The notes below the pieces were generated by a model, which was given only the letters and a program-made list of their open reading frames with translations, was not told where the DNA came from and searched no databases. A stretch of DNA of 35,096 nt, from NCBI GenBank assembly GCA_900316985.1, contig ONFE01000030.1, forward strand, positions 1 to 35,096, written 5' to 3'. The position numbers were made by a program, and so were the translations under genes. Source of the DNA: an uncultured Prevotellaceae bacterium. GTDB lineage: Bacteria; Bacteroidota; Bacteroidia; Bacteroidales; Bacteroidaceae. This document shows, piece by piece, positions 23,386 through 30,866 of this stretch. Positions within the stretch are counted from its first letter, which is position 1, and each line of letters begins with the position of its first letter.

Positions 23386-25047
23386 ATGAAAAAATTTCTG
23401 ATAATTTCCATTATTCTTCACTCTTCACTCTTCACGCTTCACTCCCTGGCCCAGCCAGCCGTGGTGAAGAACGCAGCCAAAAGCGTTTTCTCACTCACCA
23501 CTTTCAGGGCCGACGGTTCCCTGCTGGCAAGCAGCCATGGAGTCTATGTCGGCAATGAGGGCGAAGCCGTCAGCGACCTGAAGCCCTTCCTCGGAGCTGC
23601 CAAGGCCGTCGTGGTCGATGCCAAGGGCAACAAGATGAACGTGACCAGAATCATGGGCATCAACGACATCTATGACGTGGCCCGTTTCCGCGTGGACGGA
23701 AAGACCACCCCGGCAGCCGTCGCCAACGTTGCCTCTACGGCAGGTCAGGATGTGTGGCTGGTCACCTACGGCCTGAAGTCACCCGAAGTCGTAGCTACCA
23801 AGGTGAAGAGCGTGGAGAAGTTCATGGACAAGTACAACTACTACATTTTCGGCATGAACGCCCCCGACAATTCCACGGGTTGCCCCTACGTCAATATGTA
23901 CGGTCAGGTCATCGGACTGCTGCAGATGTCGCAGACCAGTTTCGACACCCACGCCTGTGATGCCGCATTCATCCGTTCGCTGAATGCCAACGGCTTCTCG
24001 CTCCATGACGCCAATTACCAGCAGATAGGCATACCCATCGCCATGCCCTCCGATGAGAATCAGGCTCGGCTGATGCTCGTGATGGCCGCCCAGGGCAAGG
24101 ACTCCCTGAAATACGTTGCCGCAACCAACGACTTCATCGAACTGTTCCCCAATGCCACCGACGGCTACAACAACCGCGCCCTCATCGAGGCTGCCGCCCA
24201 GCAATGGGGCAACGCGGAAGAGACGATGAAGACCTGCATCAAGAAAGCCAACGACAAAGACGAGGCCCACTACAACTATGCCAAGATGATGTACAACTAT
24301 GCCGTCAGCGGGCTCCATTGGTCACTCGACGAGGCCCTCAATGAGGCCAACGAGGCATACAAGGAGAAGCCTCTCCCACTCTACCAGCATCTGCAGTCGC
24401 AAATCTTCTATGCCAAGGGCGACTACCAGCAGTCGCTCAGCATCCTGGAGCAACTCTCAAAGGACAAGACTTTCAACAACCCCGAACTGCTCTATGAGCA
24501 GGCCCAGTGCAAGCGTAGCCTCAAGGCTCCCCAGGAGGAAATTATCGCACTTCTCGACAGCGCCATCAACACCACCGACACCCTCCGCATTACCGAGGCA
24601 GCCCCCTATTTCCTCTCCCGCGCACAAATCTACGACGAAATGGGGAAATACCGCGATGCCGTCTTCGACTATACCCGCTATGAGTATCTGGTCCAGGGAC
24701 AGGTCAACGCCTCCTTCTACTACATCCGCGAACAGGCAGAAGTGAAGGGAAAACTCTACCAGCAGGCCCTCACCGATATCGCACGAGCCATCATCCTTGC
24801 TCCCCAGGAACCCACCTATTATGCCGAAATGGCCAATCTGCAGCTGCGTATCAACAAGCCCGAAGATGCACTCAAAACCGCTAAGCGTTGCACCGAGATA
24901 GCCCCCGACTATCCCGAAGGCCATCTGCTCCTCGGACTTGCACAGATACAGACCAAGAAAAAGACCGAGGGCCTTGCCAACCTGCAGAAAGCCAAAGACC
25001 TCGGCAGCCAACAGGCTCAGGCACTCATCGACAAATATAGCAAATAA
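23386..25047 (+). CDS. Exported protease-fold plus TPR protein, probably catalytically dead
   Basis: A signal peptide (about residues 1-23, ending LHSLAQ) precedes a trypsin/HtrA-like fold (about 25-215: ADGSLLASSHGVYVGNEGEA, YDVARFRVD, NSTGCPYVNMYGQVIGLLQM). The aspartate appears present, but where a Val-Thr-Asn-x-His motif is expected the sequence reads VSDLKPF, and the serine position of G-x-S-G-G-P aligns to a Thr in STGCP. I therefore expect no proteolysis. From about residue 240 to the end there are tandem TPR-like helical pairs (YNNRALIEAAAQQWGNAEET, PEGHLLLGLAQIQTKKKTEG). It probably binds proteins in the periplasm. Part of the signal peptide (ILHSSLFTLHS) is encoded by a TTCACTC repeat. 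A terminator follows at 25079. Confidence 0.75.
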   Translation: MKKFLIISIILHSSLFTLHSLAQPAVVKNAAKSVFSLTTFRADGSLLASSHGVYVGNEGEAVSDLKPFLGAAKAVVVDAKGNKMNVTRIMGINDIYDVARFRVDGKTTPAAVANVASTAGQDVWLVTYGLKSPEVVATKVKSVEKFMDKYNYYIFGMNAPDNSTGCPYVNMYGQVIGLLQMSQTSFDTHACDAAFIRSLNANGFSLHDANYQQIGIPIAMPSDENQARLMLVMAAQGKDSLKYVAATNDFIELFPNATDGYNNRALIEAAAQQWGNAEETMKTCIKKANDKDEAHYNYAKMMYNYAVSGLHWSLDEALNEANEAYKEKPLPLYQHLQSQIFYAKGDYQQSLSILEQLSKDKTFNNPELLYEQAQCKRSLKAPQEEIIALLDSAINTTDTLRITEAAPYFLSRAQIYDEMGKYRDAVFDYTRYEYLVQGQVNASFYYIREQAEVKGKLYQQALTDIARAIILAPQEPTYYAEMANLQLRINKPEDALKTAKRCTEIAPDYPEGHLLLGLAQIQTKKKTEGLANLQKAKDLGSQQAQALIDKYSK

Positions 25048-25078
25048 CGGTCTGAATCAGATGAAAATCTGAATAAAG

Positions 25079-25115
25079 AAAAAGCGCGCTATCCTCACGG
25101 ACAACGCGCTTTTTT
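25079..25115 (+). terminator. Rho-independent terminator
   Basis: AAAAAGCGCG (25079-25088) pairs with CGCGCTTTTT (25105-25114). It ends the gene at 25047 and, having A- and T-runs on either side, can act on both strands. Confidence 0.8.
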
Positions 25116-25119
25116 CATG

Positions 25120-25179
25120 TTATCGTTTTCGTTTTCGTTATCGTTTTCGTTAACGTTATCGTTAGCGTTAACGTTAGCG
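25120..25179. repeat. Hexamer tandem repeat (GTTATC / GTTTTC / GTTAAC / GTTAGC)
   Basis: About ten hexamers share the frame GTTNNC. They touch the stop codon of the minus-strand gene at 25180. A short inverted copy of the same type lies at 34479-34507. Confidence 0.75.
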
Positions 25180-25602
25180 TTATATTTTAGCAAACGCCAG
25201 ATTCCAGCCTTCCTCGATTTGGGAAGTAACGGGCATCATGCCGTTCTCCACGAGGTGCATACCGGCCACGATCTTCACCCATAGCGCCTTGGCCTTTCTC
25301 GGCGATGGCAGCAGGGCATCGGGATTCACGCCAGCCTCACGGGCCACGCTCTTTACGTAGGCATCCGTATGGTTCTCCGAAGGCGGGGCCCAGCGCTGGA
25401 TGAATTGTCGTAAGTTCATGCAGCCGTAGAGCACCCTGTAGTTCTGCAGCACCTTGAATGCAGCCCTGTAGCCGTAAGGCATCGAGCGGAATTGTACGAA
25501 GGCGCGGTCTTCCTGCTTGTTGCACTGGCCAATCCAGTTCGTCTTGTTATTCTTTCTGATGTTCAGCGGATTATTGTTCCGCAATCCTCTTGGTTGTTTC
25601 AT
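25180..25602 (-). CDS. P5-like phage structural / lysozyme-like protein
   Basis: The 140-residue protein begins MKQPRGLRNNNPLNIRKNNK and contains FVQFRSMPYGYRAAFKVLQN, RQFIQRWAPPSENHTDAYVK and VNPDALLP. This pattern defines a family found in Bacteroides and phages and often labelled structural protein P5, with a lysozyme-like or virion-associated peptidoglycan-binding look. No signal peptide is visible. It is the last gene of the minus-strand phage-like module, 82 bases after the DUF3987 gene; no holin or capsid gene is next to it. Confidence 0.7.
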   Translation of the reverse strand: MKQPRGLRNNNPLNIRKNNKTNWIGQCNKQEDRAFVQFRSMPYGYRAAFKVLQNYRVLYGCMNLRQFIQRWAPPSENHTDAYVKSVAREAGVNPDALLPSPRKAKALWVKIVAGMHLVENGMMPVTSQIEEGWNLAFAKI

Positions 25603-25646
25603 ATTGTTTATCGGTTTTAGTTTATTAAAAAATCGTATTTAAAGTA

Positions 25647-25684
25647 CCTTAATGTGGCAAAGTGGCAAAGTGGCGATGTGGCAT
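25647..25684. repeat. Single arm of the 9-bp GTGGCAAA-type repeat
   Basis: CCTTAATGTGGCAAAGTGGC and further units (AAAGTGGC, GATGTGGC). The inverse of this sequence is at 33916-33963 and a direct relative is at 34133-34168. It abuts the stop codon of the next minus-strand gene at 25685. Confidence 0.75.
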
Positions 25685-27901
25685 TTACGCCTTGGCCACC
25701 TTCTTCCAATGTCGCGAATCGGTTTTCTCAATCCATCCGTCACGACGCCAGCGGGTGATGATGTTGCGCAAGGCTGACTCCCCGCAGAAACCTCGTTTCA
25801 TAGCCCTGAGGTCATCCATCGTGAACACGGGTGACAAATGGTCAAACACCGAGTGATTGGCACCATAGCGCTGACATTCATCCTTAGCCTCCACATATTC
25901 CTTGCTCAAGGCCTCGCCGAAGGCTGAGATCTGCTGCTGAAGGCAATATTCAGCCATGGCCGTAGCGAATTCCAGACACCTGTTCGACTCCTTGCCCTCA
26001 AGTAACCTGCAAATCACTCCGCAACGGAATCCGATCACGGCCGCACGCTTGCGATAAGTGTCCTTCACGCGGTCAATATCCTTGGCAGCCTCCACGCGCT
26101 TCTCTTCTACCCACCGTTCGATGGCCTTGCGGAGCCGCGGCGTATCGATGAATCCACTATACGAGCGGAGTTTCGTGACAGCCTCGTTGATGCGGGCTTC
26201 ATCCTCTGCGGAACGCTTGCCGAACTTGGGCATCTTGGAGAACGAGGAGTCAGGCATCTCGGCCACGAGCACACGGCTCGAAAGTCCGTTCTCAATGTTG
26301 TCCTGCTTGAAGCATTTGCGCATGGCTCCGTTCGTACCCAGCATCGTCCAGTTATAGGCCACCTTCACCACGCCACTCTCGGCCTGGTCGGAGTTGTAAT
26401 CCTGACCCCATTCGCCATTGTCGAACGAGAGGCGATAGATGTCGTACTTCGAACTCCATGAACCGGCACCATTGGTCTTCCGCAAGGTATCCAGCTCCTC
26501 GCCAAAGGAGTAGAGGCAATGGCCATTGGCATACTTGAAGCGCTTCAGGAGCGTTGAGCATGAGACCGTTACGGGCACCATCCGAATCAGCACCTTAGGA
26601 TCGTCGGGAGCCTTCTCGTTGGCCTTGCGGGCCTTCTTGCGCTCCTTCCATTCCTCCTCGCGCTTGCGGGCCAGGGCATCCTCTTCATCAAACTGACGCT
26701 TCCAGATGTCCACCGCATTCTTGCAGACCGACTTGCCCGAAGCCTGCTCACCGCGGATGATGGACATCAGCCCCAGTCGTTGGCGCATCCCGTCGCAATA
26801 CTCCACCTCCACCTGGTCGGCATAGGCCGCCGCTATGGGCAATACAGAGCAAAGCACAGGCATCTGCATCCCCTGGGGAACACCAATCAACGATTCTTTC
26901 AGGCCAATAGGTAACCCCTTTTTCAAGTCCCCGAGGGGACTACTATAGTCTTGTGGGTCATCGTCGGGCATGTCCCCCTCGGGGGACAATAGGGGGGTTA
27001 ATATCTGCTGCATCAGCTTCGAAATACCCTTTGGCGGTTCCTTGCAAGCCGAGTCAACGATGCTCTTCATCTCCGTTTCAGAGAGTCCTAACCGTGGCAT
27101 CACCTGCATCAGCACTTCTTTGCGGTTGTCGCAAATTGCCCTGAGGTTCACGGCCAGTTTATGGAGTTTCACGTTTCGTTCACCCTCCTGAGGTTCACCG
27201 CCAGTCCTGTACCAGTACTCGCGAATGATAGAAGAATAAGGGATACCGCGGAAGAGAAGACTCTCCCCCACCCCCTCCAAACCTCCCCGAGGGGAGGCTT
27301 CTATCTCTCCCCCTCGGGGGAGTTGGAGGGGGGGTATCCAAAGTCTGTCACTTATAAACTTTGTATGGTCCTCCGGCACCATATAGATGCAGCGCGCCAC
27401 ATCCTTCACGGCCTTGTCGGGCTCATAGCCGGTAGCCTCTGCCATCAGCCTTTGTGCTTCGTCGGCAGTCATCCCTTCAGGCAGTTCCACCAGCACATGC
27501 GTCCCACGGCGAACACTCTCCTCGATGAGCAAAACGGTCAATGGCGAATGGTCAATGGTCAATGGTGAATGGTCAACGGTCAATGGTGAATGGTCAATGG
27601 TCAATGATTTAACGATTTCGTCCGTATGTCCCTTCTCATCGAAGTCCATCATCAGTCGGGGCAGCGGCTTCAGGGCATCGGCAATCGCCCTGTGGTTGTC
27701 CTTAAACTCAGCACACGATGGTGTCCACACGGGCAACTTGTGCTTCAGTTCTTCCTCACCCTTCTCGATGCGCTCACACATCTCCTTCAGCCAGGGCTCC
27801 TTTCTCAAGCGTTCCCAATCCTCGCGGGTGGCTGGGAGGCAAGGGGCGCCGTGCCCCCTGCCGATGGTCGTGAAATACTTCTTTTGCTCGTTTACTTCCA
27901 T
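25685..27901 (-). CDS. VirE-like / DUF3987 primase-helicase-like protein
   Basis: This 738-residue protein has an N-terminal region with LPRLMMDFDEKGHTDEI (about residues 79-95), like the BT4734/VirE-N domains that precede DUF3987. The DUF3987 ATPase region has a Walker A IIRGEQASGKSVCKNAV (about 377-393) and downstream helicase-like blocks (CLYSFGEELDTLRKTNGAGS, NWTMLGTNGA, SRVLVAEMPDSSF). The family is typical of Bacteroidales mobile regions and may prime or unwind DNA. A good Shine-Dalgarno (AAGGAGG) lies before the start, unusual here. Three DNA repeats are embedded in frame at about residues 98-124, 188-211 and 301-330. It overlaps the upstream gene by 10 bases. Confidence 0.75.
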   Translation of the reverse strand: MEVNEQKKYFTTIGRGHGAPCLPATREDWERLRKEPWLKEMCERIEKGEEELKHKLPVWTPSCAEFKDNHRAIADALKPLPRLMMDFDEKGHTDEIVKSLTIDHSPLTVDHSPLTIDHSPLTVLLIEESVRRGTHVLVELPEGMTADEAQRLMAEATGYEPDKAVKDVARCIYMVPEDHTKFISDRLWIPPLQLPRGGEIEASPRGGLEGVGESLLFRGIPYSSIIREYWYRTGGEPQEGERNVKLHKLAVNLRAICDNRKEVLMQVMPRLGLSETEMKSIVDSACKEPPKGISKLMQQILTPLLSPEGDMPDDDPQDYSSPLGDLKKGLPIGLKESLIGVPQGMQMPVLCSVLPIAAAYADQVEVEYCDGMRQRLGLMSIIRGEQASGKSVCKNAVDIWKRQFDEEDALARKREEEWKERKKARKANEKAPDDPKVLIRMVPVTVSCSTLLKRFKYANGHCLYSFGEELDTLRKTNGAGSWSSKYDIYRLSFDNGEWGQDYNSDQAESGVVKVAYNWTMLGTNGAMRKCFKQDNIENGLSSRVLVAEMPDSSFSKMPKFGKRSAEDEARINEAVTKLRSYSGFIDTPRLRKAIERWVEEKRVEAAKDIDRVKDTYRKRAAVIGFRCGVICRLLEGKESNRCLEFATAMAEYCLQQQISAFGEALSKEYVEAKDECQRYGANHSVFDHLSPVFTMDDLRAMKRGFCGESALRNIITRWRRDGWIEKTDSRHWKKVAKA
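26913..26999. repeat. Double-hairpin element inside the DUF3987 gene, copy A
   Basis: Outer arms AACCCC and GGGGTT enclose two palindromes: GTCCCC-GA-GGGGAC (26927-26940) and TGTCCCCC-TC-GGGGGACA (26971-26988). It spans about 87 bases (29 codons) and encodes TPLLSPEGDMPDDDPQDYSS and neighbours. Organisation and order match copy B at 27271. Confidence 0.8.
27271..27334. repeat. Double-hairpin element inside the DUF3987 gene, copy B
   Basis: Outer arms CCCCCTCCAA (27271-27280) and TTGGAGGGGG (27323-27332) enclose CCTCCCC-GA-GGGGAGG (27282-27297) and CTCCCCC-TC-GGGGGAG (27307-27322). It is read in a different frame from copy A (LQLPRGGEIEASPRGGLEGV). Confidence 0.8.
27527..27604. repeat. Tandem TCAATGG/TGAATGG repeat inside the DUF3987 gene
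   Basis: About ten 7-8-bp units in phase with the frame encode LTIDHSPLTVDHSPLTIDHS. It looks like the intergenic repeats of Bacteroidales captured in a coding sequence. Confidence 0.75.
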
Positions 27902-28341
27902 ATCGTTTCCTCCTTTCTTGTTTTCAGGTAAGACAAAATCTCCTCTGCCTCACCCTCGAAGAATGCTCTCGTGAGCGCAGCCCCATATTTCTTCGGGAAC
28001 TTGAACGTCACGTACACGAACTCATGAGAGATACGGCGGTAGCCATCGCTAAATCCTGTCTGCGGGCGTGTCATCTTCACAGCCCCATGAGGAGTTTCGA
28101 AGAGTGTGTCATGCAACGGTCCGTTCTTTCCTTCATTGTAGCGTTTCACGCGGGTGCGCCCGTCACTATCTACTTCGATGCCTCCCCGATAGCGCACACG
28201 CTCGCCGTTAGTCACTTGCTTGTCACTTTCCCACGGGCACGGATACAGGTTGATGTCGCCGTTGGCGTGGAAATTAATACTGCCGTCCATCTTGACGTTG
28301 TCCAATAAAATCTGTTTGTTGTAGCCTTTTAAGTCTTTCAT
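27892..28341 (-). CDS. Hypothetical protein of the phage-like module
   Basis: I place the start at 28341 (MKDLKGYNKQILLDNVKMDG); 19 further codons upstream look noncoding. The 149-residue protein has a short beta motif INFHANGDINLYP at about residues 22-34, like the beta-repeat motifs of the two genes at 29720 and 30176. The rest (ISHEFVYVTFKFPKKYGAAL) is unfamiliar. It overlaps the DUF3987 start by 10 bases and so is translationally linked to it; the Shine-Dalgarno of that gene lies in its last codons. Confidence 0.6.
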   Translation of the reverse strand: MKDLKGYNKQILLDNVKMDGSINFHANGDINLYPCPWESDKQVTNGERVRYRGGIEVDSDGRTRVKRYNEGKNGPLHDTLFETPHGAVKMTRPQTGFSDGYRRISHEFVYVTFKFPKKYGAALTRAFFEGEAEEILSYLKTRKEETIWK

Positions 28342-28424
28342 AATCGAGTTGAAATTGCGAGAGAAGTTCAGATTCTTTGCGCATTTACCCGGGAACATCC
28401 TCTTTGCTTCAACTCAGGTTAGTT

Positions 28425-28706
28425 TTAAACAATTCTATCTATATAGATTGCATTTTCATGTCCAGTAGTACCGTCCTGACGTTCAAAGGTGCGATGAGCG
28501 ATGTGACATTGCACCTTGTGCAGTACGTTCTTGTCGAGAGGTTTCAACGCTTCAGAGAGTTTCCCCGTTGCCTGAGCGTGGAAGGTGTCTATGCCGTCGG
28601 AAAGCACGAAGTCCATATAGTGGAAGGCCATCGGCTGCCCGTTGCCGTCTGTGTACTGGCGCGTCGATTGTGCGCCCTGCGAAATAATTGATACAAGTTT
28701 TTCCAT
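28425..28706 (-). CDS. Small hypothetical protein, possibly OB-fold
   Basis: The 93-residue protein has alternating polar and hydrophobic strands (YMDFVLSDGIDTFHAQATGK, LHKVQCHIAHRTFERQDG), which would suit a small OB-fold, perhaps nucleic-acid binding. This is a guess from the pattern. It lies between the BRO gene and the 28341 gene in the same orientation, with gaps of 83 and 152 bases. Confidence 0.5.
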   Translation of the reverse strand: MEKLVSIISQGAQSTRQYTDGNGQPMAFHYMDFVLSDGIDTFHAQATGKLSEALKPLDKNVLHKVQCHIAHRTFERQDGTTGHENAIYIDRIV

Positions 28707-28740
28707 GTCTTTAAGTGTTTTACCTTTTTACTTTTTGAGT

Positions 28741-28840
28741 GCCCTACGGGCAGAAATTCAACAAATCTTATCCAAAATCATTCAATTATAATTTGAAGAT
28801 TATTATTTGTTAGATTTGTCAGATTTCTCGCCGAAGGCGA
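28741..28840. repeat. Small triplet-loop hairpins
   Basis: GCCC-TAC-GGGC (28741-28751) and TCGCC-GAA-GGCGA (28828-28840) have three-base loops like the array at 34614-34798. No gene lies between 28707 and 28858. Confidence 0.5.
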
Positions 28841-28858
28841 CTCGCAGGCGACTCCTTT

Positions 28859-29560
28859 TCACTTACTGATGTGGTCATGAATGAACTGCTTGCCGCGTTC
28901 AGTCCATACCAAGTAGGAGCGTTCCTTCTGCTCACCCTCCAACGAACGATAGAGGAAGAAGCGGTCTTGAGCCAATCCACGGCCTTCATAATCGGGTGTC
29001 AGCCTATAGCGGCCACCCGTCCACTTGATGACACCCCTATCCACCAGCATGGAGTTCAGCTGTTTCGCATCACCCAAGCCCACTAGCTTGGCCACCTCGC
29101 TTGCAGACAGACAGTTGTCAGCCGCCATGTTCTTCTGCTTCACGGTGCGCTGGGCTATGCGGTTGGCTACTCTCACCACCTCCTGCTCCGACAGTTGGCG
29201 TCCCTGTGCATCGCGGGTAGGAATGTAGCCGCCCGTCTTGCGAATCTGCGGAAGCACCTCCGCGGTCACCCAGCGCTTGAACGCCTTTGCCTGTGGCAGC
29301 TTCGATGCGAGAATCAGCGAGTAGAGTCCGCTCTCGTTGATAAAAGTGGCTTCTTGGTCTCGACCGATGGAGTCACGAATCGTTACCCCATCCTTCCGGT
29401 CCTCTTCATCCACATGGTCGCGCAAAGCCTTACGATGGTTAACGTAACCCAAGAGTCTTGCCACATCCTTACCCACGAACCAGGGCTCGCCCTTCTCGTC
29501 AACCATTGTCCGGATTTCTCCGAACTGCTCATTTTTGAAAATCTGAATTTTTGTCTTCAT
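28859..29560 (-). CDS. BRO/antirepressor-type phage regulator
   Basis: The 233-residue protein starts with a full BRO-N domain (FGEIRTMVDEKGEPWFVGKD, LLGYVNHRKALRDHVDEEDR, SGLYSLILASKLPQAKAFKR, VLPQIRKTGGYIP). A C-terminal domain follows (LSASEVAKLVGLGDAKQLNS, YLVWTERGKQFIHDHI) of the antirepressor C-terminal type that carries a winged helix and binds DNA or repressor. It has the hallmark design of phage Ant proteins. It is transcribed with the small genes that follow it. Confidence 0.85.
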   Translation of the reverse strand: MKTKIQIFKNEQFGEIRTMVDEKGEPWFVGKDVARLLGYVNHRKALRDHVDEEDRKDGVTIRDSIGRDQEATFINESGLYSLILASKLPQAKAFKRWVTAEVLPQIRKTGGYIPTRDAQGRQLSEQEVVRVANRIAQRTVKQKNMAADNCLSASEVAKLVGLGDAKQLNSMLVDRGVIKWTGGRYRLTPDYEGRGLAQDRFFLYRSLEGEQKERSYLVWTERGKQFIHDHISK

Positions 29561-29652
29561 AACTGATAATTACTTTTGAAAAGGTTATTACCTCTCGGAC
29601 GGAGGGACGTCCTTTTTCTCCCCGATTGGTTTCTGAGCACAAAAATAAGCAC

Positions 29653-29686
29653 AAAAAAAAGGTGTACGAAGAAACTTCATACACCT
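29653..29686 (-). terminator. Terminator after the 29720 gene
   Basis: On the minus strand, AGGTGTATGAAG and CTTCGTACACC pair (one G-T) around a three-base loop and are followed by at least seven T's. It ends the two-gene unit 30673-29720. Short CTAAGGGTT-type repeats (29687-29728) lie between it and the stop codon. Confidence 0.8.
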
Positions 29687-29719
29687 CTAAGGGTTTTCCT
29701 AAGGGTTCTAAGGGTATTC

Positions 29720-30157
29720 CTAAGCCTTAGCCGTCAACTGAGTAACACATTCGCGAAATCTTTCCACCAAAACCATCACGCGATCCATCACACCAAGCGC
29801 CTTCCACTTGCCCAAGGGCTGCCGCATATAAGGGTTGCGGCTGATGGCTGCATTCAGCGTGCCCGGCGGGATATTGATTTCCAGCAACTGCAACTGACGC
29901 TCAAAATAGCTCGCATTGTCCTGCCATCCGTATTCATCACGACACACGCAGAACAAAACCGCATAGGCAGCATGGCCCCAGATGTATTCCTTAACGCCAC
30001 CTACAGCCTTGCCCAGCAGATCTTCAGTCAGCTTTGCGGGCTCTTTCTCCGCCACCGCTTGTCCCATCTTCACCTCGGCCTTATCAACCGAGAGATACAC
30101 GTTCTCATTATCGTGAATGTCGATATACGACCCCTGTACGTTTATTGTATTGCCCAT
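29720..30157 (-). CDS. Hypothetical protein with an N-terminal beta motif
   Basis: The 145-residue protein opens with INVQGSYIDIHDNENVYLSV, a motif almost repeated at the C-terminus of the preceding gene product (VEGNYNDVHDNNTVTF). The rest is helical: LLGKAVGGVKEYIWGHAAYA, YFERQLQLLEINIP. I recognise no family. The start lies 18 bases after the stop of the coiled-coil gene, so the two are co-transcribed and probably interact through the shared motif. Confidence 0.6.
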   Translation of the reverse strand: MGNTINVQGSYIDIHDNENVYLSVDKAEVKMGQAVAEKEPAKLTEDLLGKAVGGVKEYIWGHAAYAVLFCVCRDEYGWQDNASYFERQLQLLEINIPPGTLNAAISRNPYMRQPLGKWKALGVMDRVMVLVERFRECVTQLTAKA

Positions 30158-30175
30158 CTGAGTATCTATTGAATA

Positions 30176-30673
30176 TTAAAAGGTAACTGTATTGTTGTCG
30201 TGTACATCATTATAGTTGCCCTCCACATTCACGTCGCCCTCGGCTGTTACCGTCACAGATGGCTTTTGTGGCTGCGGCATCGGCATCACCTTGTCAATCA
30301 GCGGCAGTTCCTTCGCCTTCAGCTCCTCGGGCAGCGCCCATTGCATGAACGTGCGCAGGAAAGCCCAGTGGTCGATGCTTTTCAGCCTTTCCACGAACGC
30401 CCTGATCCGCTCCAGCGAGAGCATGAAATAGTTCTTCAGGAACAGGTTCTCCATTTCCGAAGCCGCCTTCATCGTCTCCGCCCTTTCACAGCTTCTCCGC
30501 CAATATTCGGCATCCTTCTTCGACGAATCGAGCTCCCCCTCAAGTGTCTTAATCCGCTCTTCCTGGGCAGCAATCCTCCGCTCCTGAGCCGCAATCCGCT
30601 CCTCAAGAGCCTTAATCTTCTGCGCGCTCAGCATGTCAGCCAGCGCGCCAAACTCATCAGTATCTATCAGCAT
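30176..30673 (-). CDS. Coiled-coil protein ending in the shared beta motif
   Basis: The 165-residue protein has a long coiled coil (about residues 17-75: ALEERIAAQERRIAAQEERI), including a perfect seven-residue duplication (RIAAQER/RIAAQEE). A helical region and the terminal motif VEGNYNDVHDNNTVTF follow. A strong Shine-Dalgarno (AAGGAGGT) sits 3 bases before the start, unusual in this organism. A weak promoter (TAATTTCG, 30738-30731) lies upstream. The role is unknown; coiled coil plus a beta cap suggests an oligomer or scaffold. Confidence 0.65.
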   Translation of the reverse strand: MLIDTDEFGALADMLSAQKIKALEERIAAQERRIAAQEERIKTLEGELDSSKKDAEYWRRSCERAETMKAASEMENLFLKNYFMLSLERIRAFVERLKSIDHWAFLRTFMQWALPEELKAKELPLIDKVMPMPQPQKPSVTVTAEGDVNVEGNYNDVHDNNTVTF

Positions 30674-30738
30674 AGTACCTCCTTTTTCCTCTAAAAATTA
30701 TGTTATTTTACATTGGCGGAAATCGTCTGCGAAATTAC

Positions 30739-30770
30739 AAAAAATCCCACTCTTTAAGAAAAGAATGGGA
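30739..30770 (-). terminator. Terminator of the KilA-N transcript
   Basis: On the minus strand TCCCATTCTT (30770-30761) and AAGAGTGGGA (30754-30745) pair around a short loop, followed by six T's. A second hairpin (GTGAAC/GTTCAC, 30840-30861) lies in the 3' leader just after the KilA-N stop. Confidence 0.75.
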
Positions 30771-30866
30771 CAGATTTTTCCAACAAAAAAACGTTAATGC
30801 TCAAACCCCCGATTTTGTGCAAGAAAATGCAGGACAAATGTGAACGGAGTCCCTTGTTCACTCGTA

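Noticed and set aside
29596-29625. Plus-strand terminator-like hairpin (GGACG/CGTCC then TTTTT)
   Set aside because: It lies in the leader of the minus-strand BRO gene with no plus-strand gene before it, so a terminator role has no support.
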